DNA from: Ideonella dechloratans
GTDB lineage: Bacteria > Pseudomonadota > Gammaproteobacteria > Burkholderiales > Burkholderiaceae_C
Direction: 5' to 3'
NCBI RefSeq assembly: GCF_021049305.1
Contig: NZ_CP088081.1
Location: 620,001 to 684,000 of the forward strand
Length of the DNA stretch: 64,000 nt
Positions within the stretch are counted from its first letter, which is position 1. Each line of letters begins with the position of its first letter. Of the stretch, positions 45,148 to 55,561 are shown piece after piece. The notes under the pieces are model-generated. The model did not search any database. It was not told where the DNA came from and saw nothing but the letters and a program-made list of their open reading frames with translations. The translations under genes and the position numbers were made by a program.

Positions 45148-46875
45148 TCAGACCGCCGGGGCCGGGTCGGGTTCCGGCGCCAGGTCCCGCCAGGGGCGGC
45201 GGGCCAGCTGCCACAGCAGCGCCGCCGTCAACACCGGCACCAGGTAGAGCAGACCATGGCCCACGGTCTGCACGGGGGCGGGGGCGTCGGCCAGGAACTT
45301 GCGCAGCAGCAGCAGGGCCGTCAGGGTCGAGAACCCCATGGCCGTCTTGGCCAGCGCAGGGCGCTCCTGGAGCAGCACCGCCCCCCCGGCCAGCAGCACC
45401 ACCGCGCTGCCGACGAAGATGAGCGAGAACAGCACGCCGGCGATGGGCTGGGCCGGGCCGAGCAGCGATTCCTCGTAGTGCACAGGCAGCCAGGCCAGGC
45501 ACATCAGGGCCAGGCCCAGGGCCAGCTTGCGGGCCCGCTGCGGTGCCAGATGGTCGGTGTAGCCCTCGGCATCGCCCGGGCGGCGCCGGGTCAGCGGCAG
45601 CAGCAGCAGGTAGGTCAGGCCGAAGAAGCCGTCGATGACCATGGTGGTCGGGTAGCCCCAGGACTCGATGCCGATGCCCTGCCAGATCGAGCTGTAGGAG
45701 ATGGCCAGGTTGGCCATGGCCATGTAGGCCGTGAACTGGGTGGCCGCCACCGCGGGGTTGGTCACGTCCATGTAGATGGCGTTGGTGGTGCTGTACATCA
45801 GTCCGTTGAAGAACTGGTAGGACAGGGTGGCCAGCCAGAAGGCCCCCACCAGGAAGGGCAGGGCGAGGTTGTGCAGGCCGGTCTTGTTGGCGTCGGCGGT
45901 GATCCAGCCCTCGCGCTGCAGGATGAAGGCCAGCACCAGCACCGGCACGCTCATCAGCAGGATGTAGATGTTGAGCGCCTTGCGGCGGTCCACCCGGTCC
46001 GAGATGATGCCGCCCACCACGCAGCCGGCCGCGCCGATGACGGTGGACCACAGGTTCAGCCAGGCCACCTGGTCGTCCGGCAGTCCCAGCTCCACCGCCA
46101 GATTGCTCTGCAGGGCCAAGCCCAGGCACATGGCCCCGGGCGGCAGCAGGGCCATGCCCAGGCCGGCGAAGGCGCCGCGCGTGCCGACGAAGGAGCGGAA
46201 GGCGTTGACCACGAAGCTCAGCATCTCGCGCAGGGCGGCGTGCAGGCCGCCGCCGCGCCGGGCTTCCCAGGCGGGGTCGGGGGCTTCCTTCAGCGGCAGC
46301 ACCACGAACAGCGTGACCATCAGGATGGCGCCGCAGACGAAGTAGAAGGAGCTCTGGAAGCCGAACTGGGCCGCCACGAAGAGGGCGCCGCTGCCGCCCA
46401 CGGCCTGGCCCAGGCTGGCGCCCGCGAACATCATGCCGTTGGCGGTGGCGCGCTCATGCTCCTGCAGGGTGTTGACGGCCAGCGCGTCGATGGCCACGTC
46501 CTGGGTCGCCGAGAAGACGTTGTGCACCAGCAGGATGAGGGTGAACAGGCCCAGCTGACGCGGCAGGTCCAGCATCACGGTGGACAGCAGGGTCAGCACC
46601 ATCATGATCTGCATGCCCAGGATCCAGCCGCGACGCCGCCCCAACCGGGCCGAGGCGAACACGTCCACCACAGGACCGTAGGCCCACTTGAAGGCCCAGG
46701 GCAGGTAGAAGGAGCCCACGAAGGCGCCGATCTCGGCCGGCCCCACACCCTGTCGGCGCAGCTGGGTGGCCACCGCGGTGGCGGCAAAGCCCAGCGGGAT
46801 GCCCTCGGTCAGGTACAGCAGGAAGAACGCGGTCAGGCGACCGCGTGCGGTGGCCAGCAGGTTGGGAAGACGCAT
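45148..46875 (-). CDS. AmpG-like MFS transporter
   Basis: 575 residues, about 14 helices. The start LTAFFLLYLTEGIPLGFAATAVATQLRRQGV and YLPWAFKWAYGPVVDVF are typical of the AmpG (muropeptide permease)/acetyl-CoA-transporter group, and the ATQDVAIDALAVNTL motif in helix 4 confirms it. AmpG imports anhydromuropeptides for peptidoglycan recycling. The extra C-terminal hydrophobic region is also seen in other AmpG forms. No beta-lactamase or recycling gene is nearby; substrate assignment remains tentative. Confidence 0.88.
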   Translation of the reverse strand: MRLPNLLATARGRLTAFFLLYLTEGIPLGFAATAVATQLRRQGVGPAEIGAFVGSFYLPWAFKWAYGPVVDVFASARLGRRRGWILGMQIMMVLTLLSTVMLDLPRQLGLFTLILLVHNVFSATQDVAIDALAVNTLQEHERATANGMMFAGASLGQAVGGSGALFVAAQFGFQSSFYFVCGAILMVTLFVVLPLKEAPDPAWEARRGGGLHAALREMLSFVVNAFRSFVGTRGAFAGLGMALLPPGAMCLGLALQSNLAVELGLPDDQVAWLNLWSTVIGAAGCVVGGIISDRVDRRKALNIYILLMSVPVLVLAFILQREGWITADANKTGLHNLALPFLVGAFWLATLSYQFFNGLMYSTTNAIYMDVTNPAVAATQFTAYMAMANLAISYSSIWQGIGIESWGYPTTMVIDGFFGLTYLLLLPLTRRRPGDAEGYTDHLAPQRARKLALGLALMCLAWLPVHYEESLLGPAQPIAGVLFSLIFVGSAVVLLAGGAVLLQERPALAKTAMGFSTLTALLLLRKFLADAPAPVQTVGHGLLYLVPVLTAALLWQLARRPWRDLAPEPDPAPAV

Positions 46876-46952
46876 CGGGTGAAGCAGGATGACGCCGAAA
46901 AAGGGTGCGCCACTCTACCCGGTTTGCCCCCGCTTCCGGGCAGCCGCCCCCT

Positions 46953-47453
46953 TCAGGGCTGGGGATGGACGAAGCTCTGGGTGACCCAGTCGCGCAGCAT
47001 CTTCTTCTCGTAGCGCAGGGGCGTGCTGTCCACCAGGGTGCCCATGCCGCCCTGGTAGGCCATGTCCTTGAGTTCCGCCTCGCCACTGCGCATATCCTGA
47101 CCCGCGGGATCCTTCAGCTGATAGCGCAGCTTGATGCGCGGCCAGGTGGCCGGTGTCATTTCCCGGATGTCGAAGGCGCGGGAATAGGCCGGGCGCCAGT
47201 CGCCGGCCAGGTCGATGTCGGTGATCTGGATGGCCAGCGTCTGACCGTCTGGCAGGCGTGGTCCCAGCTGCTCCAGGGAACGGGCCAGCGGCTGGAGGAT
47301 CTGCACCTTGGCGTCCCCCTCGACGTGGATGTCGGTGTAGGTTTCTGGGTGCAGGAACTCCACCGTCACCGTGCCGGCATGGGCACTGGTCAGGGCGCAG
47401 AGCAGGGGGGCGGCCCACAGCGGAACGCGGCACCAGGACAGGGAACGCATCAT
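46953..47453 (-). CDS. DUF3016 domain periplasmic protein
   Basis: 166 residues with a signal peptide (MMRSLSWCRVPLWAAPLLCALTSA, cleavage after AHA) and a DUF3016 domain beginning GTVTVEFLHPETYTDI. Later conserved pieces are DIDLAGDWRP and LKYQ-like KLRYQLKDPAG. The function of the family is unknown. Its start overlaps the stop of the AI-2E transporter gene by four bases and is preceded by AGGAG, so it is the second gene of a two-gene unit. Confidence 0.88.
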   Translation of the reverse strand: MMRSLSWCRVPLWAAPLLCALTSAHAGTVTVEFLHPETYTDIHVEGDAKVQILQPLARSLEQLGPRLPDGQTLAIQITDIDLAGDWRPAYSRAFDIREMTPATWPRIKLRYQLKDPAGQDMRSGEAELKDMAYQGGMGTLVDSTPLRYEKKMLRDWVTQSFVHPQP

Positions 47454-48586
47454 GGGGAGTCTCCTGAAGCGGGTGGACGCGGGGCGTCCCCCAGGTTCAA
47501 CGCGCCAGCCTCGGTGGGGCTGACAGCCTCGGGCATCGGCTCCTCGTCCATCCAGGAGCCCATCAGGGTGTAGGTGACGGCCAGCACCACCGGGCCGATG
47601 AAGATGCCCAGCAGGCCGAAGGCCACCAAGCCGCCGATCACACCGGCGAAGATCAGCAGCAGCGGCAGGTCGGCTCCCTTCTTGATCAGCCAGGGGCGCA
47701 GCAGGTTGTCGATGGTCCCCACCACGCCCGACCACAGCAGCAGACCGATGGCCGCCCCTGTCTGGTCGGACCACAGCAGCCAGCCGCAGCAGCTCAGCAG
47801 CACCGGCAACGGGCCGATCTGGGCGATGGTCAGCAGGAACATCACCGTCGTCAACACCATCGCACCGGGCACGCCGGCCACGGCCACCCCCAGCCCGCCC
47901 AGCAGGGCCTGGGCCACGGCGGTGATCACCACCCCCAGGGCCACGCCCCGGGCTGCATTGGCCGCCAGATGGACCATGCGGACCCCCCGCTCGCCGGCGA
48001 GGCGGTGCGCGAAGTGGACCACGCCTCGGCCGGCGAACTCGCCTTGCAGGTAGAGCACGCCGCAGATCGCCACCGTCAGCAGGAACTGCAGCCCCACCGC
48101 GCCCAGCGCGCCGACCTGGCGCAGCGCCGTCTTGGCCAGGGTGCCGGCAAAGGGGCTGAGCTTGGCCAGCAGGGCGGCCCCCCCGCCCGCGAAGCTGTCG
48201 GCCCAGAGCTGGGTCAGCCGGGCGCCGACCATCGGGATCTGCGCCACCCACGCCGGCGGCGTGGCCAGTTGGGCCGGGTCCAGGCTGCGCAGCCATTCCA
48301 GTGCGCTGTCGCCATGGCCCACCAGGGTCACGATGGCCAGGGTGAGCGGCACGAACAGCACCAGCAGCAGCAGCAGCAGCATGGCCAGCGTGGCCAGGCT
48401 GCGCCGACCACCCAGATGGCGCTGCAGCCACAGCAGGGAGGGCCAGGTGGCCACCGTGATCATGGCCGCCCAGATCAGCGGTGCCACGAAGGGCTGCATC
48501 ACCCACAGGCTGCTTCCGATCAGGACCAGCAGGGTGAGCACCGACAGCAGTTGACGGATCAGATCCGGCGGGCGGTGAGAGGTCAT
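47450..48586 (-). CDS. AI-2E family (PerM/YdiK-like) membrane transporter
   Basis: 378 residues with seven or eight helices in the AI-2E transporter pattern: two helices at 12–45, one at 62–90, a large periplasmic part at 90–145, then helices to 335. Conserved pieces include GVVGTIDNLLRPWLIKKGADLPLLLIF near 285 and GIFIGPVVLAV near 325. Members export diverse substrates, and quorum-signal transport is proven only for few. Followed by the DUF3016 gene with ATGA overlap. Confidence 0.92.
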   Translation of the reverse strand: MTSHRPPDLIRQLLSVLTLLVLIGSSLWVMQPFVAPLIWAAMITVATWPSLLWLQRHLGGRRSLATLAMLLLLLLVLFVPLTLAIVTLVGHGDSALEWLRSLDPAQLATPPAWVAQIPMVGARLTQLWADSFAGGGAALLAKLSPFAGTLAKTALRQVGALGAVGLQFLLTVAICGVLYLQGEFAGRGVVHFAHRLAGERGVRMVHLAANAARGVALGVVITAVAQALLGGLGVAVAGVPGAMVLTTVMFLLTIAQIGPLPVLLSCCGWLLWSDQTGAAIGLLLWSGVVGTIDNLLRPWLIKKGADLPLLLIFAGVIGGLVAFGLLGIFIGPVVLAVTYTLMGSWMDEEPMPEAVSPTEAGALNLGDAPRPPASGDSP

Positions 48587-48642
48587 GCGTGACAGGCAAG
48601 CCGAGAAGCCCGCAGTATCGGGCAGCCGGCCCGCCCGTGCCT

Positions 48643-49029
48643 TCAGCCGGCGTGGCGCACGTAGATGTCGGTGTCCGGCAGCAGGCGCCGCAGGGTGTCG
48701 AAGGCGGCATCGGCCAGCAGGGCGCCGCCGCAGCGCGGTGCCACCGCCAGCGTCAACTCGGCTTCCCCGTCGGCCAGATGCAGGGCCCGCACCAGGGAGG
48801 GAGCGGGCGCATCGGCTGCGGACGTGGCCTGCAGTGATCCCAGCGCGCGGTCCAGTGCGCTCAGCACCCGCTGCACCGTGTCGGGCGGGCCGCTGAGGGC
48901 CGGCCCGGCCTCGGGCGGCTGCTCACAGGCGGCATGGCACACCGGGCCCATGCTGCTGTGGAAGCAGGCGCCGCAACCTGCGGACGCCTCGCTCGGAAGG
49001 TCTGACTTGATGGGGATCATGGACGCCAT
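48643..49029 (-). CDS. Cys-rich hypothetical protein with FNR-type boxes at its start
   Basis: 128 residues, not recognised. The N-terminal quarter has a Cys cluster CGACFHSSMGPVCHAAC (C19, C22, C31, C35), which could bind a metal or Fe–S cluster, and then a roughly 80-residue domain with DUF59/MIP18-like character (VQRVLSALDRAL, AELTLAVAPRCGG, LRRLLPDTDIYV). It is divergent from nrdJ across a 257-base region holding an FNR-like box. A second box lies over its own first codons. An ATG three codons in (MIPIK) is an alternative start. Possible role in Fe–S or redox handling under low oxygen, inferred only. Confidence 0.65.
   Translation of the reverse strand: MASMIPIKSDLPSEASAGCGACFHSSMGPVCHAACEQPPEAGPALSGPPDTVQRVLSALDRALGSLQATSAADAPAPSLVRALHLADGEAELTLAVAPRCGGALLADAAFDTLRRLLPDTDIYVRHAG
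49007..49020. promoter_or_regulatory. FNR/ANR-like box inside the start of the Cys-rich gene
   Basis: TTGAT–GGGG–ATCAT, nine of ten positions of the FNR consensus TTGATnnnnATCAA. It overlaps codons for MIPIK, so it could be chance. Its centre is 76 bases from the second box. Confidence 0.3.
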
Positions 49030-49082
49030 GTCCGAGAGTGTGGGGCCGGATGACCCGCTTGACCAGTCGCTTTCCGTGTAAC

Positions 49083-49096
49083 TTGATGAAGGTCAA
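49083..49096. promoter_or_regulatory. FNR/ANR-like box between nrdJ and the Cys-rich gene
   Basis: TTGAT–GAAG–GTCAA, a perfect two-fold match to the FNR/ANR/Dnr pattern TTGATnnnn[AG]TCAA. It could activate either divergent gene; an oxygen-independent ribonucleotide reductase is a sensible FNR target. No convincing -10 at the class II spacing was identified on either side. Confidence 0.55.
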
Positions 49097-49286
49097 GTTC
49101 TAGACCCCTCGCCACGCGAGGTCTTGCAAGCATCGTGACAAGGGTTGATGTGATCGCGCAACTCTTTGCGCTGGGCCAACTTCTGGTGCTCCGGACAGCC
49201 GGATCGGAATGTCAAGACTGGCCGGCGAGGCCCGATTGGCGCATCATCCCCGGCTGGTTTTTTGAACAGTCCGAGACGCCACGCCC

Positions 49287-52205
49287 ATGAGCAAGACCCG
49301 CAACGCCGCCCCCCGTCAGGCTTCCCTGCTGGATGCCCTGCCCGCCCAGCCGATCAGCGAAGAGGTGCTGATCGAGAAGTACGCCAAAGGCGAAGAGCGG
49401 TCTCTGGAGGAAGTGCGTGCTCGCATCGCTCGCGCGCTGGCGGCCCATGAGCCGGCCGAGCAGCGGGCCCATTGGGAGGCCCGCTTCGTGGAGGCCCAGC
49501 GCCGCGGCTTCGTGCCGGCCGGCCGCATCAACTCCGCCGCCGGCACGGACCTGACGGCCACCCTGATCAACTGTTTCGTCCAGCCGGTGGGCGACTCCAT
49601 CGCCTCGGATGAAGAGGGCTTTCCGGGCATCTACACGGCGCTGACCGAGGCGGCCGAGACCATGCGCCGGGGCGGTGGCGTGGGCTACGACTTCTCCCGC
49701 ATCCGGCCCAAGGGCGCCTGGGTGGGCTCCACCCAGTCCAGCGCCTCCGGCCCCGTGAGCTACATGCGGGTCTTCGACCGCTCCTGCGAGACGGTCGAAT
49801 CCGCCGGGGCCCGCCGCGGAGCCCAGATGGGCGTGCTGCGCTGCGACCACCCGGACATCGAGGAATTCATCCACGCCAAGGACCAGGGCGATCTGCGCAA
49901 CTTCAACATCTCGGTGGGCGTCACCGACGAGTTCATGAAGGCGGTGCAGGCCGGCGCCGACGTGGAGCTGGTGCACCGCGCCGAGCCGGGTGACAAGCAG
50001 AAGAAGGCCGGGGCCTACCAGCGCGGCGACGGTCTGTGGGTCTACCGCAAGCTGCCGGCCACGGCGCTGTGGGACCAGATCATGCGGTCCACCTACGACC
50101 ATGCCGAGCCGGGCGTGCTGTTCCTGGACCGCATCAACCAGGACAACAACCTCAGCTACTGCGAGACCATCTCGGCCACCAATCCCTGCGCCGAGCAGCC
50201 GCTGCCCCCCTATGGCTGCTGCTGCCTGGGCTCGATCGACCTGACGCATTTCGTGCGTCAGCCCTTCGAGGCGGACGCCAGCTTCGACGACGCCGCCTTC
50301 GTCGAGGTGGTCAAGGTGGCCACCCGCATGCTGGACAACGTGCTGGACGTGACCGTCTGGCCGCTGGAGCGCCAGCGCCAGGAGGCGGCCAACAAGCGCC
50401 GCGTCGGCCTGGGCTTCACCGGCCTGGGTGACGCCCTGGTGATGCTGGGCCTGCGCTACGACACGCCCGAGGCGCGCGACATGGCCCGCCGCATCTCCGA
50501 GGTGATGCGCGATGGCGCCTACAACGCCAGCGTGGACCTGGCGGCCGAGCGCGGCGCCTTCCCGCTGTTCAACGCCGACATGTACCTGTCGCGCGGCACC
50601 TTCGCCTCGCGCCTGCCGCAGGCGGTCAAGGACCGCATCCGCACCCACGGCCTGCGCAATTCGCACCTGCTGTCCATCGCGCCGACCGGCACCATCAGCC
50701 TGGCCTTTGCCGACAACGCCTCCAACGGCATCGAGCCGGCCTTCAGCTGGACCTACACCCGCAAGAAGCGCATGCCCGACGGCAGCTTCAAGGAATACGC
50801 GGTGGAGGACCACGCCTGGCGCCTGTACCGCCACCTCAAGGGCGTCGAGGCCCCGCTGACCGACGCTTTCGTCACCGCGCTGGAGATGAGCGCCGAGGCC
50901 CACGCCCTGATGGTGGCCGCGGTGGCGCCCTGCATCGACACCTCGATCTCCAAGACGGTCAACGTGCCGGCCGACTACCCCTATGCCGACTTCCAGGATC
51001 TGTACCTGATGGCCTGGCAGAGCGGCCTCAAGGGCCTGGCCACCTACCGGCCCAATGCCGTGCTGGGTTCGGTGCTGAGCGTGGAGCCCACCGCCACCGC
51101 GGCCACCCAGCCCGCGCCGCTGACCACCGACGGTGCCAACCAGCGCCTGAAGCTGGAGAAGCTGCCCAAGCCGGTGCTCACCTCGATGCGCTGGCCGAGT
51201 CGTCCCGAGATGCGTGGCGGCAATCCGGCCTGGAGCTACATGATCCAGCACCCGCACGGCGACTTCGCGCTGTTCGTGGGTGAGACCCCGGCCGAGGGGC
51301 CGGACGGCGGCCTGTTCGGCAAGAACCTGCCTTTCGAGGTCTGGGTCAACGGCGCCGAGCAGCCGCGCGGTCTGGGCGCGCTGGCCAAGACCCTGTCGAT
51401 GGACATGCGGGTCAACGACCCGGCCTGGCTCAAGCTCAAGCTGGACGCCCTGGCCACCGTGGCCGAGGAACGCGCCTTCGAGATGGCCTTTCCGCCCTCG
51501 GGCGAGAAGCGCCTGTTCCCCGGCGTGGTGGCCGCCACCGCGGCGGTCATCCGCTGGCGCTGCGAGCAGTTGGGCGCGCTGGAAGAGGGTGGCCCGACCC
51601 CGGTGCTGGACGCCATGTTCAGCCGCGAGGAACCCCGCACCACCACCGCCGGCACCCTGGCCTGGGCGGTGGACGTGGACAACCCCGCCACCGGCGAAGC
51701 CTTCACGCTGACGCTCAAGGAAGTGGCCCTGGCCAGCACCGAGTCCGCCTCGGGCTACGTCACGCGCCCCTGTGCGGTCGGCTTCTCGGGCAACTATCCC
51801 AAGGCGCTGGACGGTCTGGCCCGCCTGCTCTCGCTGGACATGCGGGTGATCGACCCGGCCTGGATCGGCATGAAGCTGCGCAAGCTGCTCAACGTCGGCG
51901 AGCCCCTGGGCCACTTCATGGCCCCGGTGCCGGGCGAGAAGCGCCAGCAGGTCTGGCCCAGCACCGTGGCCTACGTGGCCCGGCTGATCATCCACCGCTA
52001 CGCCATGCTGGGCGTGCTGGACGACCAGGGCTTCCCGCTGCGCGAGATGGGCATCCTGCAGGCGCCCGCGGCCAAGGCCCATGCGGCCGACACGGTCACC
52101 CCCATGGCCGGAAAGCCCTGCCCGGAGTGCGGCAACAGCACCCTGATCCACAAGGACGGCTGCGACTTCTGCACGGCCTGCGGCTACGTGGGGCAATGCG
52201 GCTGA
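49287..52205 (+). CDS. nrdJ: Adenosylcobalamin-dependent (class II) ribonucleotide reductase
   Basis: Reduces ribonucleotides to deoxyribonucleotides using coenzyme B12, with or without oxygen. 972 residues. Catalytic domain up to about 600: [16 protein letters not shown] near 90, [37 protein letters not shown] near 300 and the phosphate loop [17 protein letters not shown] near 470. The C-terminal part has two related ~75–90-residue repeats (ending [14 protein letters not shown] and [14 protein letters not shown]) and a zinc-ribbon-like CPEC…CDFC…CGYVGQC tail, whose cysteines may reduce the active site. A divergent FNR-like box suggests low-oxygen control. Confidence 0.95.
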   Translation: MSKTRNAAPRQASLLDALPAQPISEEVLIEKYAKGEERSLEEVRARIARALAAHEPAEQRAHWEARFVEAQRRGFVPAGRINSAAGTDLTATLINCFVQPVGDSIASDEEGFPGIYTALTEAAETMRRGGGVGYDFSRIRPKGAWVGSTQSSASGPVSYMRVFDRSCETVESAGARRGAQMGVLRCDHPDIEEFIHAKDQGDLRNFNISVGVTDEFMKAVQAGADVELVHRAEPGDKQKKAGAYQRGDGLWVYRKLPATALWDQIMRSTYDHAEPGVLFLDRINQDNNLSYCETISATNPCAEQPLPPYGCCCLGSIDLTHFVRQPFEADASFDDAAFVEVVKVATRMLDNVLDVTVWPLERQRQEAANKRRVGLGFTGLGDALVMLGLRYDTPEARDMARRISEVMRDGAYNASVDLAAERGAFPLFNADMYLSRGTFASRLPQAVKDRIRTHGLRNSHLLSIAPTGTISLAFADNASNGIEPAFSWTYTRKKRMPDGSFKEYAVEDHAWRLYRHLKGVEAPLTDAFVTALEMSAEAHALMVAAVAPCIDTSISKTVNVPADYPYADFQDLYLMAWQSGLKGLATYRPNAVLGSVLSVEPTATAATQPAPLTTDGANQRLKLEKLPKPVLTSMRWPSRPEMRGGNPAWSYMIQHPHGDFALFVGETPAEGPDGGLFGKNLPFEVWVNGAEQPRGLGALAKTLSMDMRVNDPAWLKLKLDALATVAEERAFEMAFPPSGEKRLFPGVVAATAAVIRWRCEQLGALEEGGPTPVLDAMFSREEPRTTTAGTLAWAVDVDNPATGEAFTLTLKEVALASTESASGYVTRPCAVGFSGNYPKALDGLARLLSLDMRVIDPAWIGMKLRKLLNVGEPLGHFMAPVPGEKRQQVWPSTVAYVARLIIHRYAMLGVLDDQGFPLREMGILQAPAAKAHAADTVTPMAGKPCPECGNSTLIHKDGCDFCTACGYVGQCG

Positions 52206-52251
52206 CGGGGCGGGCCGGATAAAATCCGACCTTTTCCGTCGACGGGAGGGC

Positions 52252-52940
52252 ATGCCGCGCCCTCCCTCACCCATGCACCACAACCTCAAGACACGCCTGG
52301 GCCGGCTCATCGCCCGCCTTGACATGTACCTGGTGGACCACGGTGCGTTCCGGGCCCTGTACAACAACCTGCACCACCTGGGCGGGGGCATGTACCGGCT
52401 CAGCCAGCCCAGTCCTTCGCAGCTGCGGCGCTACCGCAAGACCCTGGGCATCCGCACCGTGCTCAACCTGCGCGGCGAGAACCTCGGTCAGGGCGCCTAT
52501 GCGCTGGAGGCGGACGCCTGCCGCCGTCTGGGCCTGAAGCTGATCAGCTTCTCGCTGGGCTCGCGGCGCATGCCCCGGGTGGACGAGGTGCTGGCCCTGC
52601 GCGACGCCTTCCAGACCATCGAGTACCCGGCCATGCTGCACTGCAAGTCCGGGGCGGACCGGGCTGGCCTGGCATCGGCGCTGTACCGCCACTTCCACAT
52701 GGGTGAGCCGATCGAGAAGATCACTGAACTGAGCTGGCGCTATGGCCATTTCCAGTTCGGCAACACGGGGCGGCTGGATTACTTCTTCGAGGCCTACCTG
52801 GCGGCGCACCGCGCCCGGCCGATCGCCTTCCTGGACTGGGTGCAGAACGCCTACAACCCCGAGGCTCTGCAGGCCGAGTACGACCAGCGCCGCAAGTCCA
52901 AGCTGGGCACCTGGTTTGTCGACAAGGTGCTGCGCCGAGA

Positions 52941-52944
<4 letters not shown>
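52252..52944 (+). CDS. Cys-dependent (tyrosine/dual-specificity) phosphatase coupled to msbA
   Basis: 230 residues. The P-loop HCKSGADRAG (about residue 130) is the HCX5R motif of Cys phosphatases; RTVLNLRGEN near 67 is the substrate/Asp-loop region of the DSP-like family. No signal peptide; the N-terminus is basic. The ATG lies two bases after GGGAGGG; an ATG seven codons later (52273) is an alternative. Its stop overlaps the msbA start by four bases, so the two are translationally coupled. A lipid or lipid-linked phosphate substrate is conceivable but not shown. Confidence 0.88.
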
Positions 52945-54678
<1,734 letters not shown>

Positions 54679-54692
<14 letters not shown>

Positions 54693-54715
54693 TTGGTCAC
54701 ATTCGATCAATCAAT
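54679..54715. promoter_or_regulatory. Candidate OxyR binding site upstream of ahpC
   Basis: Four quarter-sites at the exact OxyR spacing (4-7-4-7-4-7-4): ATAG, TAAT, ATTC, CAAT against ATAG/CTAT/ATAG/CTAT, 11 of 16 positions. A TAACAT -10 follows at 54738–54743, putting the site over and upstream of the -35, as OxyR activation requires. It overlaps the end of msbA. Confidence 0.45.
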
Positions 54716-54737
54716 CCACGAAATGATCACGGCGGCC

Positions 54738-54743
54738 TAACAT
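54738..54743 (+). promoter_or_regulatory. Candidate -10 of ahpC
   Basis: TAACAT with no good -35, as expected for an activator-dependent promoter; about 48 bases before the ahpC ATG, which itself has a strong GAGGAG site. Confidence 0.4.
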
Positions 54744-54790
54744 TCCTCCTGTACCGTTTTCACCTCAACAACCCTACAGAGGAGCGACGC

Positions 54791-55366
54791 ATGTCCCTGA
54801 TCAACACCCAGGTCCAACCGTTCAAGACCACCGCTTTCGTCAACCGTGGCGGCAAGGGCGAATTCATCGAAGTTTCCGACGAGTCCCTGAAGGGCAAGTG
54901 GTCCGTCCTGATCTTCATGCCGGCGGCCTTCACCTTCAACTGCCCGACCGAGATCGAAGACGCGGCCGACAACTACGCCGAGTTCCAGAAGGCCGGTGCC
55001 GAGGTCTACATCGTGACCACCGACACCCACTTCTCGCACAAGGTGTGGCACGAGACCTCCGCCGCCGTCGGCAAGGCCAAGTTCCCCCTGGTCGGTGACC
55101 CCACCCACCAGCTGACCAACGCCTTCGGCGTGCACATCCCGGAAGAAGGCCTGGCCCTGCGTGGCACCTTCATCGTCAACCCGGACGGCATCATCAAGAC
55201 CATGGAAGTGCACTCCAACGAGATCGCCCGCGATGTCAAGGAAACCGTGCGCAAGCTGAAGGCCGCCCAGTACACCGCCGCCCACCCGGGCGAGGTGTGC
55301 CCCGCCAAGTGGAACGAAGGCGCCAAGACCCTGGCACCCTCGATCGATCTGGTCGGCAAGATCTGA
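54791..55366 (+). CDS. ahpC: Alkyl hydroperoxide reductase subunit C (peroxiredoxin)
   Basis: Typical 2-Cys peroxiredoxin, 191 residues, reducing H2O2 and organic peroxides in the cytoplasm. The peroxidatic Cys is C51 (AAFTFNCPTE; the family usually has DFTFVCPTE) and the resolving Cys is C170 (GEVCPAKW). It ends like other AhpC1 proteins near DLVGKI. It forms a pair with ahpF, 195 bases downstream, and is probably OxyR-controlled. Confidence 0.98.
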   Translation: MSLINTQVQPFKTTAFVNRGGKGEFIEVSDESLKGKWSVLIFMPAAFTFNCPTEIEDAADNYAEFQKAGAEVYIVTTDTHFSHKVWHETSAAVGKAKFPLVGDPTHQLTNAFGVHIPEEGLALRGTFIVNPDGIIKTMEVHSNEIARDVKETVRKLKAAQYTAAHPGEVCPAKWNEGAKTLAPSIDLVGKI

Positions 55367-55397
55367 TCCTTCTCCCTTTTTTCCCATGACCCAGGGC

Positions 55398-55424
55398 AAG
55401 GCAGGCGCATCGCCTGCCCCCTAC
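55398..55424 (+). other. Hairpin in the ahpC–ahpF gap
   Basis: GGCAGGCG–cat–CGCCTGCC stem of 8 bp, shortly after the ahpC stop, with no T-tract. Could stabilise the ahpC 3' end or attenuate read-through into ahpF. Confidence 0.4.
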
Positions 55425-55473
55425 CGTCACCACCGCGAGGGCACGCCGCCCTCGCAGGGGCCCCTCAGGCCCT

Positions 55474-55514
55474 GTTGAAAGCGTCCCTGGCCACGTCCTG
55501 CGGGTGCTTTCAAC
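55474..55514. other. Inverted repeat in the ahpF leader
   Basis: Nine-base arms GTTGAAAGC and GCTTTCAAC spaced by 23 bases, ending 47 bases before the ahpF ATG. Either an mRNA stem in the ahpF leader or an operator; not linked to a known motif. Confidence 0.35.
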
Positions 55515-55561
55515 GGGGTCGGAACGACCACGCCTGAACACCGCCAAGAAAGGACACCGCC

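Noticed and set aside
48361..48385. CAG/CTG-type trinucleotide run
   Set aside because: It encodes a leucine run in a membrane helix of the AI-2E transporter; not an independent repeat.
49150..49170. TTGATGTGATCGCGCAA as another FNR/CRP site
   Set aside because: Half-sites do not align to either consensus at the right spacing.
49212..52391. 1059-codon minus-strand open frame
   Set aside because: Shadow of nrdJ, which has full class II reductase motifs on the other strand.
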